This document shows, piece after piece, positions 10,317-20,053 of a stretch of 52,966 bases of DNA. The notes below the pieces were generated by a model that did not search any database, had not been told where the DNA came from, and saw only the letters and a list, made by a program, of their open reading frames with translations. The position numbers and the translations under genes are program-made. The stretch comes from Penium margaritaceum (taxonomy: Eukaryota > Streptophyta > Zygnematophyceae > Desmidiales > Peniaceae). The stretch lies in assembly GCA_023375785.1 (NCBI GenBank), contig SZWC01006705.1:31188-84153 (forward strand), written 5' to 3'. Within the stretch, counting starts at the first letter, position 1; each line of letters starts with the position of its first letter.

Positions 10317-11108
10317 GATGCCAACAAGCTTCGGGAGCAGATACTGTTTGAGTTTCATAACCCCCCAACAGCCGGACATGTGGGTCCAAAGAAAACAGGA
10401 TATTCATTGTCAGGGCATTACTGGTGGCCGGGTTGGAGCGATTTAGTGCGAAGATATTGTGCCGTTTGTGACCTGTGCCTTCGGAACAAAGCATGCAACA
10501 AAGCTCCAGGCTGGCTTCTCCAACCATTGGAGCTTCCCAATGCTCCGTGGGAATGTGTGGCCATGGATTTTATCACCGGCCTCCCACAAACAAAGAGGGA
10601 CCATGATGTAATATTCGTGGTGATCGATCGTGGAACCTGCATGGTACATTTCATGCCTACAACATCACGGGTGACCGCTGAGGAAACAGCACGCCTCTTC
10701 TATGATGGCGTTGTGAAGTACCACGGCATCCCCCTCGAAATCATCTCCGATCATGATCCTCGGTTTGCAAGTCGTTTCTGGCAAGCACTCAATGAGCGAT
10801 ACGGAACACGAGTAAAGATGTCAACAGCATTCCATCCACAGACGGATGGGCAGACTGAACGCATGAACCGCACATTGGAACAAATGTTGCGGATGTATAT
10901 CAACCCTTCGATGGAGGATTGGGATGATTTTCTCGCGCCGGCAGAATTTGCTGTCAACAACGCCGTGAGCGAGTCGACTGGCTATACCCCATTCCTTCTC
11001 AATCATGGTCGACATCCGGTGGTACCCGCCTCACTAGTGAAGCGTGGGAGCGGCGGTGATCAGGTTCCCTCCGCCCAGGCCTTTGTCGAGAAAATGGATG
11101 CGTTGTGA
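10317..11108 (+). pseudogene. Integrase of element C
   Basis: DDE integrase. The N-terminal zinc-binding region shows FHNPPTAGH and CAVCDLC (HHCC). The catalytic core has Asp in VAMDFITGLP, Asp in ISDHDPRF and Glu in DGQTERMNRTLEQ, so the triad is intact. Only in-frame stops (10314, 11106) break it from its neighbours. It acts in the nucleus to join element cDNA to the genome. Confidence 0.88.
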
Positions 11109-11660
11109 CGTGATGCAAAAGCACACTTGTACGCAGCTCGACAACCTCAAAAGGTCTATGCTGACAAGTCCAGACGTGAGGTCAAATTCTCCGTTGGCAA
11201 GCGAGTGCTTCTCAGCACAAAACATTTACGGCTGAAGACGCCTGGTGCACGTAAGATGTTGCCAAAGTGGTTAGGACCCTACGTGATAACGCATGAGGTG
11301 GGCCCAGTGGCCTACCGTCTCGCGCTCCCCTCCGCAATGCATATCCACAACGTCTTCCACGTGAGCCTGCTTGCACCATACACGGCAAATGGGTCTGTTC
11401 AACCACCCCCGCTAGCAGTTCTTGCCGGTGAAGGCCAATGTGATATACACCGTATCCTCCATCACCGAGAGCGTGCACTTCACGGACGAGTGGTCAAGGA
11501 GTACCTTGTGCATTGGGCCGGTTGTGGACCTGAACACAACTCATGGGAGCCAGAGTCTCGGATGCCAAAAGCAGCCGTAACCGAGTACTGGGAGGAACTG
11601 GCTGCCCGGTCACGACGACGTGCCCTCGGGGGTACCACCCTGGCACAAACCCCTTCATGA
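11109..11660 (+). pseudogene. Integrase C-terminus with GPY/F motif and chromodomain, element C
   Basis: Same frame as the integrase after TGA 11106. WLGPYVI is the GPY/F module and NVFHVSLLAPY the usual following motif. A chromodomain-like segment follows with VVKEYLVHWAGCGPEHNSW and AVTEYW. In chromoviruses this domain is thought to target insertion to modified chromatin; that role is inferred from the family. The ORF stops at 11658-11660. Confidence 0.88.
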
Positions 11661-11877
11661 GGTTTTGGCACAATACCTTGGCTACCACGTAGTGTGTAAC
11701 GGACGCCTGGACACACGTCGCGAGGGCGCTCCTTACAAAAGGGGGAGGATGCGCCGCCATCCCTTGTCAAAGGTTGAGATTTGGTATTGTACTTCAAAGT
11801 GCCATAAGACCTCAAGTGATAAAAATCATTGTTTGACAAATGTGACGGTCATAAAAACGAGATGATTCCTTCCCACT

Positions 11878-11909
<32 letters not shown>

Positions 11910-11980
11910 CGTGATGTGCAGATCTTTTTCTCCAAGAAAAGATCACAAATCGGGACGATTTGGTCCTAAAGGGGGAGGAA
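11661..11980 (+). other. 3' untranslated region and PPT of element C
   Basis: No ORF of note. A run of about 29 T lies at 11880-11909. The PPT is AAAGGGGGAGGAA at about 11968-11980, directly before the 3' LTR. Confidence 0.75.
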
Positions 11981-12534
11981 TATAGAGCGAAAACGTTTTG
12001 ACGTTTTCGCAAATTTAAGTCAAAACTGCTTGCCAAACTCTGACCGTGCCAACTGGCACGGTCAAGTTTGGATCCATGTGGCAGTTACAAAAGACAAAAG
12101 GGGTCCTGAGGTCGCATTCTGACTTCCGCAAGGAGAAAGACCCAAAATCGCATATGAGATGTCGCGATGCATCTTTTCATAAAGAGATGCATCATAGACA
12201 CCGATATTAGAAGCACGAGAGATTTTTATAAAAACCTATAGATTATTCCACCGACGGGAAGAAATGGTACAAAACAGACTCTTGACTAAAAGGAAAGAGA
12301 GCACAAAATGAAGTGGGGGTCACAACGGATACGATTGTGACATAATCATAACTTCGTGCACAAATATACGTTGTAGCTTCGAAAGGGGTAGTTACGCTCT
12401 ATGACGACGCGACGCGGTGAGACCCGTGTGACAAACGGGCATCGTCGGCAAAGCCGACCTCATTCGTGACCATTCGCAACTGAAACACCGAGAGCTCCGC
12501 CCTTTCGACGCGACGTAATCCACCGATTTCTATA
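11981..12534 (+). repeat. 3' LTR of element C
   Basis: 554 bp, TATAGAGC...TTTCTATA; both termini have mutated from TG/CA compared with the 5' copy. It is followed by the TSD GTCAG (12535-12539). Confidence 0.92.
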
Positions 12535-12549
12535 GTCAGACAGGGGGAG

Positions 12550-13362
12550 TGTTGGTATGTGTGGCTTCCACCCGTCATGAGCCACAGCCATGGCAGCTAC
12601 GGGTGCACCCGGAGCTGATGGTGAGCAGTGGCCGCATTGGAGATCGTGACGACCCGACGGGACTCCGGATCGTCCAGGGACTTATTCAGGAGCTACAACA
12701 TGACAGGTGTGACGCAGATGATGCGTCTACAGCCTGACTGGCTGGTTTGCCGTTGTTGGAGTTTTCTCGGTGGTCGAGACCCACGCACCTGCCAGCCTGT
12801 ACTGGTGCGATGAGGAGACCTGTGACTTTGTGTGTGCTTCCTGTCGTGGAAAGCACACGTTGATGTCTCGGTACTGCACTCGTACATTCATGGGTGCTCT
12901 TAGTGCAATTCCAAGTGCTTTAGAGTTTTCTTTGTGGACAGGCCATTTTGGCTGATTTCCTTGTTTTGCTTGCCTTTTGTGTCTGGAAGATGCAAACCCA
13001 CCTTGCGTGAGTCCATTGCGTAGAGCTCATCGTTCTGCACGTTTTGGTGCAGACAGCGGGTGATTCTGACACCTGAGCAGTGAGTTACGGCTAAAACTGT
13101 GGTTTTAGGCCAGTTTGAGCAGGTACAAATATACCGCCGCCCCTAGTGACTCTAGGCGGCCAGCAACAATTTAGGCTGATTGTTGCTCAGTTTTCATCTC
13201 TCTCTGCAATTGTATTCAGTTTGAGTTTCCTGACACTATGTTCGTGTCCCAACCGAAACCCTTGCAGTTTTGTCTATGACTTGTGACTGTTGTCACACGC
13301 TGACCTGGCGCTAACGCCTAGTGTCAGGGCAAGTGGTTAGGAAGGTTCTAGGAAACTTCTCA
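12550..13362 (+). repeat. LTR shared by elements B (3') and D (5')
   Basis: 813 bp, TGTTGGTATG...AACTTCTCA. It is preceded by the PPT ACAGGGGGAG (12540-12549), which belongs to B after removal of C, and followed at once by a PBS serving D. It contains one 49-nt unit (12772-12820), an AAAAC/GTTTT hairpin (13091-13108) and a pyrimidine-rich CATCTCTCTCTGCA box (about 13195-13208) also found in E. The D 3' LTR is the same length. In the first 113 bp I count seven differences, all transitions. Confidence 0.9.
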
Positions 13363-13377
13363 TGGTATCAAAGCAAC
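13363..13377 (+). other. Primer-binding site of D
   Basis: TGGTATCAAAGCAACG directly after ...TTCTCA; the same initiator tRNA-Met-type site as in E. Confidence 0.85.
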
Positions 13378-14299
13378 GAGCCACAGCTCGTGTTGTGCAG
13401 CAGAGAAGCAGCAGCAGTAGCAGCAGCAGTGAGTGGCAGTAGCGGTGGCCACCCACAGCAACAGCAGCAGATCCTGGAGGGACCCACCATGACTACGTTG
13501 TACCAAACCGGTGTATACACAAGAACAAAAAAAAGGGGGGAAGTAACTCGCAGCTGCAGTTTGCGACGGCTGCGAGCTGTAGCAACCAACCGCTGCAGCA
13601 GCAGGCAGCAGCTGCAAAAGGAGCCGCAGCAGTGACGGCGGTGAGCAGCAGGAGCAGCAGCGGCGCCAGTAACCGCAACAGCGGCGAGCAGCTGTAGTAG
13701 CATTCGTAGCAGCAAATAGAAGCCGCAATAGCGGCAGCAGGCAGCAGCAGCAGGAGCGGTGGCAGTAGCATGCACTTCCAGTAGCAGCAGCAGCGGGCAA
13801 TAGCCATAGCAGCAGCAGCGGCGGCGAGCAGCTGCAGCAGCTGCTGTAGCAGCATTCGCACCACCACCAGCAGGCAATAGCCGCGAAGCAGCAGCAGCAG
13901 CAGGCGTGTGCGAGCAGGAGCAGCAGGCATCTGCGAGCAGCAGTAGCAGGCGGAAGCAAGCAACAGCAGCTACAGTAGTGAGCAGCAAAGCAGCGAGCAG
14001 CAGCTGCAGGCGGCAGTGAGCAGCAGCAGCTGCAGCGCTGCTTCGTCGCATGCGCTGCAGGAGTAGCAGCAGTAGCACGCGCAAGAGGAGGGGCAGCGGT
14101 CGCGGGGGCAGGGGGAGCTGGCCCCGTTGCCGTTGCAGCAGCAGGAAGCTATTGTGAAGCTTCCTGCTGCGACGGCTTGCCTGTGAGGGTGAAGGGGGGG
14201 CCGTTGAGCTCGCCCGTGAGCGAGCTTGCCAAGCGAGCTCGCTCGACGAGCGAGCTCCTCGAGCGAGCGAGCTCGACGAGCTGGCTCGAGGCTCGAGCC

Positions 14300-14344
<45 letters not shown>

Positions 14345-14516
14345 ACAGGTGGGGGGTCCCCAAGCTGGGCACCCCAGAACAATCCCAAAAAGGGCACCCG
14401 AGAAGGNGAAGGGGGGGCCGTTGAGCTCGCCCGTGAGCGAGCTTGCCAAGCGAGCTCGCTCGACGAGCGAGCTCCTCGAGCGAGCGAGCTCGACGAGCTG
14501 GCTCGAGGCTCGAGCC

Positions 14517-14597
<81 letters not shown>

Positions 14598-15003
14598 ACA
14601 GGTGGGGGGTCCCCAAGCTGGGCACCCCAGAACAATCCCAAAAAGGGCACCCGAGAAGGTGACACGCAAACCAAAATTAGAAAAGGGGGTAAAGAGAAAG
14701 ATAAGGGGTTCCCTTAACTCTTTCTTGATTTTGTTTTTTTCACCTTTTAAGTGTGGCCTGAGGCCACCATCGTCGGCTGACAACGGAACTCGCAGTAGCA
14801 ACAGCCGTTGCGAGAGTTGCAGCGGTAGCAGCAGCAGCGAAGGTGACTTTGAGGCCACAGCCGTCGGCTGACGACGGCACCCGGTGCAGCATTAGCACCA
14901 AAGGTGACTTGATTTTGCACACTTGAGTCGCACACCACCGCGCTACTAGCGTGGTGGTGACCGTCCTCGTGACGTAGTCGCAGCACGTCTGAGAGATTGT
15001 GCT
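13378..15003 (+). other. Leader of element D
   Basis: CAG/GCA-rich DNA (13395-14100) with a polypurine run at 13523-13540, then GAGCTCGCTC palindromes and CA microsatellites. Long minus-strand ORFs here (for example 13368-14858) merely translate CTG repeats and CA repeats. Confidence 0.65.
14191..14659 (+). repeat. Direct repeat around a single N, with CA microsatellites
   Basis: 14191-14406 and 14408-14659 share the same text (GAAGGGGGGGCC...CCCGAGAAGG) and differ mainly in CA-tract length (14302-14337 versus 14519-14590). Each copy contains a perfect 10-bp inverted repeat GAGCTCGCTC/GAGCGAGCTC (first at 14235-14257). As at 6587, this looks like unmerged contig overlap. Confidence 0.75.
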
Positions 15004-15007
15004 TTGA

Positions 15008-15535
15008 TTGCTCACCTCCCCCTGTGGTCTTGTGCCAGCGGTAGCAAGTGTTTTGTGGACTCACCTACGCCGAGCTCCGGAGCAGGGAGTGCAGCCGGTG
15101 CTATGGTTGGCACCGGCTCTACAAACGTGGCAGACGCTGCGTCCACAGTGGCAGTTGCAGGCGTGGCACATGCCTCAGGCGTCTAACGGCTTTGGTTGTT
15201 ACTACTGTGGGGATCGACACCATGGCTGGCGCCAGTGTCGCCAGCGCCCTGCCGAGTGGCGAACGCCCCGGATACGGCTCCACCCTTCTTCTCCATTCGA
15301 CTCAGAGACGGGTACGGCAGACCTCTTTATGAGGCACGTGTTGGAGAGATATAAGCGAGGGCAGTTGTTACCGGAGCACCGGAGTCCCCCATTGTCAGGG
15401 GGCTCCCCCCATCGACTTTGGACCCATGACCAATGGCTCGTGACGCGAGGGGAAGAGGCAGGCGAAAGCCGAATGACGCGACCGAGGCAAACCCATCAAG
15501 GATGGAACCTCGGCCGCCGAACACGCCGCCGCTGA
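15008..15535 (+). CDS. Zinc-knuckle protein of non-autonomous element D
   Basis: Complete 175-codon ORF. A CX2CX4HX4C knuckle, CYYCGDRHHGWRQC, occupies residues 64-77. It is followed by a basic, Pro/Arg-rich tail ending RRTRRR. Knuckles of this type bind nucleic acid in Gag nucleocapsids, so an RNA-binding, packaging-type role is likely but inferred. F carries a homologue (CYYCGDGRHGW). The upstream half has little character and the true start is uncertain. Confidence 0.6.
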   Translation: MLTSPCGLVPAVASVLWTHLRRAPEQGVQPVLWLAPALQTWQTLRPQWQLQAWHMPQASNGFGCYYCGDRHHGWRQCRQRPAEWRTPRIRLHPSSPFDSETGTADLFMRHVLERYKRGQLLPEHRSPPLSGGSPHRLWTHDQWLVTRGEEAGESRMTRPRQTHQGWNLGRRTRRR

Positions 15536-15672
15536 ATCGGACCCAAGCTGAGCGGATCAAGAAGTCACCAAGGTAGCCGCTTCCGGAAGGGAGCCCGGTG
15601 GGAGGGATTTTCTGCCTGGACCATCTTAAAAACCAAAAAAAAAAAAAAAACTCAGAGACATCGGCCGACACT

Positions 15673-17066
15673 ATGGCACCCCTCAGTGGAGCTATGGCGA
15701 TGTTGTATTCCGAGCTCCAGGGTCTGAAGCGCATGGTGCAACAGCTCAACGGCCATGTGGTCTCTAAGCAGGCCGTTTCCACCATGCCGCTACAGACAGC
15801 TACATCTTCCTCCTCGCCATCCTCACCTCCGTCAGTGTCATCACTCGACGATGCCACACCTCCCGACCTTAGCTCCACATCTGACGCCCTCCACTCTGTG
15901 CGGGAGTCAGTTGGAGTCATCCCGACCGTTGACCCTTCCGCTTCTGTGGTAGTCCCTTCAGCTCAGCGTCGTCGCGCTCGCACTCGGCATGCGAGGTAGC
16001 GGATGGCACGTTTGGCGAGACGTGCCCAGGAGGCAGCAGCAGTCGTAGTAGTGGCAGACGTCACCACGGAGACGACTCTCTCGTCCCCAGTCGCAGGGTT
16101 GGTGTGGCATCCCTTCACAGCTCCCACCGGTGGGTCGGTCGAGGGGGGGATGGAGTGTCCGCCGACGACCACCGGAGAGTGCAGGAGGGATGCGACAGAC
16201 AGTGCTTCACGATAGGGCGCTCTTTGTGAGGATCAGACATCTGAGGAGTGGTCCGATGTTGAGTCAGAGATGGAAGAGTGGTCTGACGCGGAGTTGGAGG
16301 CAGACGTGGAGATGGAGATGGAGATGGAGATGGAGATGGAGACTGCAGTTGACGTAGCAGAGACCACGACCATAGAGGCAGGTGTGGCGGTAGCAGTGGA
16401 TGTGGCAGTAGTATCATTGGCGTTGACAGCCGACACATGTGGAGCAGACGTCCAGGCAGTGGGTGTGTCGGCAGCCATCGACGTCGTGACGGTAGTAGCA
16501 GCTGCAGTCACTGCTACTGACGAGACGCCGGTAGTGGACACGCTCATTGGTGCAGACACCACGATGGTCGTCGCTCCTGTAGCAGCCGATACTTCCTCTG
16601 CAGGGATAGACGTTCCCTTAGTCACATCATCAGCCATTATAGGTGCACGTGCGAAGGGGGTACCCGGAGAGGCAGGAGACGTCGAGGTTGCCAGTACTTC
16701 CGCCATGACCGGTGCCGTTGCGGTAGCTATCTTTGGAGGGGCAGCCGTCGCGAAGGATGCAGCTCGAGCAGTAGCTGACATACCAGAAGCCGAGCGGCCC
16801 CTGTGCTCGAGCATTTACACTCTGCGCTTCACGACCAGGAGCATAACCTGGCACATGCGGACAGGGACCTATAGGACCTCATGCTTGAGCTACGTGCAGT
16901 GAGTACACGTTGGAGCACCGCAGACACCGAGGTGGTTCAGACAGATAGTGCTGGACAGCAGGAGCAGGTGATGGACCACAAGGACGAGGCAGACTTTCTC
17001 TGTGAGGATCAGTCGTCTATCGTGGAGCGGTCGGACTCAGGGTCAGAGGCAAACGTAGAGGCCTAG
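15673..17066 (+). pseudogene. Acidic/helical ORF of element D, first part
   Basis: ATG 15673 opens MAPLSGAMAMLYSELQGLKRM. The same frame continues to 16902 with TAG at 15997 and 16213. It then shifts near 16790 to the frame reading HDQEHNLAHADRDL, ending at TAG 17064. Features include an (Glu-Met)n stretch from a GAGATG hexamer run (16311-16345), a long Val/Ala/Thr-rich segment, and an acidic motif seen twice: LCEDQTSEEWSDVESE near 16225 and LCEDQSSIVERSDSGSE near 17000. There is no enzyme motif. It could be the capsid-like part of a diverged Gag; that is inference. Confidence 0.5.
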
Positions 17067-18112
17067 TGCGTTGTCGTTCTTGTAGTAGCCACGGCTAGAG
17101 CACGAGATAGCCCCTCGGTGAGAGCAGACGTCCGCGTGTGTGACATGGAGGATGCAGAGCGAGCTGCAAATCTCCGACACCTCGCTATCCTGACCGGTCT
17201 CGCTGACGCCACGGCGGTTCCAGCCGATGAAATAGCTACTCTCGTCCGAGCTACAGTTCCTGTACCCGAGCGCCTATGTTCCACGGTCGACGAGCAGGAG
17301 GCAGTGGTGGCTCGAGCGGAGGCGCACGTGTAGAGTCTCATGGCCGAGCTCTGGGAGGCCAGCAGCCGTTGGTACACTACAGATGCTTCTGCATGACAGG
17401 TTGCTGAGGAGTGCATGGAGGATGTGCACAATCGTCTCAAGGCTGCGGAGTGGTCCCTATAGGATACACGTCGGCAACAGGCGGACGCACAACAGCAGGT
17501 GGCTATTGGTTGCGCACCAGGGGCTCGGCGTTTCTCCCGGGTGTACGGGTTCCCGATGACAGCGACGACGCTACAGCAACAGATTCATCGATGGATGACA
17601 ACGTCCTACCACCTCACACTTGAGTGTTGAGTGTGTCAGCAGCAGCCGGTGCCTCCGTAACAGCACCCCCTTCCGGTGCAGCTGCTACAGATGCGGACGC
17701 GTTGAGTGGTGATGACCCCCTACCAGTAATTGGTGATCAGGCAGCAACTGAGTCGATTGTTGACGTGGAGAGCTTCCTACGCGATGAGGAGACGAGGATG
17801 CAGGAGGCAGTGACTCGTGCCGACGCGTACATGATGGAAGTCCACCATCAGATTCATTCCGCGACTGACCGCCTACACGCCGTAGATGCAACTAGCCGGC
17901 AGGCTGCCGCAGCAGAGCTTGGCGAACTGCACACGCATCTCAATGCATCGCAGTCCGTGTGGCAGCATGCAGCCCAACAGCTGGCATACATACGAGAGGC
18001 GATGCAGTTGGAGGAGGTCCTCAGCTCTGCCCTTGTCGCAGCACCAGGTGACGACAGCAATGATGACAATAGTGGTGGCGACGACGACGGCAATGACGAC
18101 GCCATGGGGTGA
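17067..18112 (+). pseudogene. Coiled-coil-like ORF of element D, second part
   Basis: From 17067 to about 17510 one frame, interrupted by TAG, TGA and TAG, reads helical text such as EDAERAANLRHLAIL, CMEDVHNRLKAAEWSL and DTRRQQADAQQQ. It shifts frame to a 163-codon open stretch (17624-18112) with DEETRMQEAVTRADAYM, GELHTHLNASQSVW and a terminal Asp/Asn-rich tail. The Ala/Gln/Glu spacing suggests coiled coils. F has a comparable but diverged ORF in the same position. No known family is recognised. Confidence 0.5.
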
Positions 18113-18213
18113 GGCTACGTGCGCGCACATCTCACCAGCATCGCCGTCATCGTTGCTATTGATGTGCAGGGTTATGTGATCATGGGGGAGCCGTACCGTC
18201 AGCCTATGCAGCC

Positions 18214-18752
18214 CAGGGGGAGTGTTGGTGTGTGGGCTTTGGCCTGACACTCTTGTGAGGACAGCGAGGTTCCTTAGAGTGTGGCACGATGTTGTGATTG
18301 AGGTTATGCTAGTCGAGACCCGCGCACCTGGTGAGTTCCACTGGTTTGATGTGGAGACCCATTGCCTCCGTGTGTTAGGTGTGATCCATGCATGATGTGG
18401 TCGAGACCCGCGCACCTCGTGAGTTCCACCGGTGTGATGTGGAGACCCATTTCCCCACGTACTATGTGTGATCCATGCATGATGTGGTCGAGACCCGGAT
18501 ACCCGGAGACATTTCCTGGAGTCACGAGGAGACCTTGTTTCTTTGTCTTTCTTGCATGATGTTTGACACGTGTGTGTGATTGCCTTCGTGCATGGTCGAG
18601 ACCCGGGCACTTGGTGGGATGCACCATTGTCACAAGGAGACCCTGTGCTGTGGCATGCTTGATTGATGCTTGCCATGATTGGTTTCCTGAGCCATCTTGT
18701 CCTGTCTTTGCTCAGCCATTGTGGCCTTGACGGATGTGTCAGCCAGGGGGAG
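18214..18752 (+). promoter_or_regulatory. 49-nt unit array between two PPT-like sites, element D
   Basis: An internal PPT-like site CCCAGGGGGAG followed by TGTTGGTG (from 18223) imitates an LTR start. It is followed by four complete 49-nt units at 18311-18359, 18399-18447, 18486-18534 and 18594-18642, then the real PPT (CCAGGGGGAG, 18743-18752). Each unit starts GGTCGAGACC or a close variant and ends GGAGACC, with a predicted stem in the middle. Confidence 0.75.
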
Positions 18753-19565
18753 TGTTGGTATGTGTGGCTTCCATCCGTCACGAGCCACAGTCGTGGCAGC
18801 TACGGGTGCACCCGGAGCTGATGGTAAGCGGTGGCCGCATTGGAGATCGTGACGACTCGACGGGACTCCGGATCATCCAGGGACTTATCCAGGAGCTACG
18901 ACATGACAGGTGTGACGCAGATGATGTGTCTATAGCCTGACTGGCTAGTCTGCCGTTACTGGAGTTTTCTCGGTTGTCGAGAACCACGCACCCGGCAGTC
19001 TATACTGGTGCGATGAGGAGACCTGCAACTTTGTGTGTGCTTCCTGTCGTGGAAAGCACACGCTGATGTCTCGGTACTGCACTCGTACATTTATGGGTGC
19101 TCTTAGTGCAGTTCCGAGTGCTCTAGAGTTTTCTCGGTGGACAGGCCATTTTGGCTGATTTCCTTGTTTTGCTTGCTTTTTGTATCTGGATGATGCAAAC
19201 CCACCTTGTGCGGATCCGTTGCGTAGAGCTCATCGTTCTGCACGTTTTGGTATAGACAGCGGGTGATTCTTACACTTGAGCAGTGAGTTACGGCTAAAAC
19301 CGTGGTTTTAGGCCAGTTTGAGCAGGTACGAAAATACCGCCGTCCCTAGCGACTCTAGGCTGCTAGCAACTATTTAAGCTGATCGTTCCTCAGTTGTCAT
19401 CTCTCTCTGCAGTTATATTCAATTTGAGTTTCCTGGCACTCTGTTCATGTCCCAACCCAAACCCTTGCAGTTTTGTCTCTAACTTGTGACTGTTGTCACA
19501 TGCTGACCTGGCACTAACGCATAATGTTGCGGCAAGTGGTTAGGAAGGTTCTAGGAAACTTCTCA
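18753..19565 (+). repeat. 3' LTR of element D
   Basis: 813 bp, TGTTGGTATG...AACTTCTCA. It carries one 49-nt unit (18975-19023) and the CTAAAAC/GTTTTAG hairpin (19294-19311). Confidence 0.92.
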
Positions 19566-20053
19566 ACGTTGGCTGTTCCGCCGGTTTCCCGTGTCGCAAT
19601 GCCCCGCCCATGACTCAGGTGGTCCATGCGATTCACTCGGCTGTTCTCAAACCTAAGCTTGAGAATTATCTTTCCGGGTCCAAGGCTTGCGCGTCGTTGG
19701 GGGTTGTCGGATTGTGGGCCATTGCGATGCAGCCACTCGCCCATGATGTTGCACGCTCTCACTGTGGCCTCATGCACCAAGCATGGGACACGATTTGGGG
19801 CACGTACGTTATTTAGAGCCATATTTTATGCACAGTATGCCCATGTTGCCTTCCGACAGCGGGGAAGACACACCACAGACGTGGTGGACCTGCCACGTCT
19901 TCGTGGTTCCCATCCGACGACTGCGACGTCGACGACACAGAGGAACCTTGCTTGACGCAATAGACTCCTCACGAGGACGACGATGCAGCCCGTACAGCAG
20001 CGGACGGGGTCCCACGCCGTGAAACCAAGGGTCCTCTGCGGATGCGCGTGTAG
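19566..20053 (+). other. Flank of D, possibly degraded upstream MULE sequence
   Basis: No clear gene. Short open pieces such as DSGEDTPQTWW just upstream of the transposase ORF could be its decayed N-terminus, but the first catalytic Asp of a MULE transposase is not identifiable. Confidence 0.3.

Larger units (their letters stand above)
3282..12534 (+). mobile_element. Element C: complete Ty3/gypsy chromovirus
   Basis: 9,253 bp with LTRs at both ends and the 5-bp TSD GTCAG (3277-3281 and 12535-12539). Order is LTR, PBS-like site, leader, acidic N-terminal ORF plus gag with zinc knuckle, protease, RT, RNase H, integrase, chromodomain, PPT, LTR. The gypsy order (RT before integrase) and terminal chromodomain identify it as a chromovirus. 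Several stops, a frameshift and a changed RT catalytic box mean this copy is not autonomous. The empty site is B sequence, still intact in D at 18736-18755. Confidence 0.95.
12550..19565 (+). mobile_element. Element D: non-autonomous LTR retrotransposon without pol
   Basis: LTR, PBS, CAG-rich leader, zinc-knuckle ORF, long acidic/coiled-coil-like ORF, an array of 49-nt units, PPT, LTR. No protease, RT, RNase H or integrase motif is visible in any frame between 13376 and 18752. This is the layout of gag-only (TR-GAG) or LARD-type elements. No TSD is visible, as expected because the left LTR is shared with B. Confidence 0.85.

Noticed and set aside
12790..12820. Hammerhead ribozyme (retrozyme) in the 49-nt unit
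   Set aside because: GATGAGGAGACC recalls the CUGAUGA core, but the GAAA box and cleavage triplet are missing and other units lack GATGA.
14149..14871. ORFs rich in Thr-His or Val-Cys
   Set aside because: Products of CA microsatellites and duplicated contig ends.
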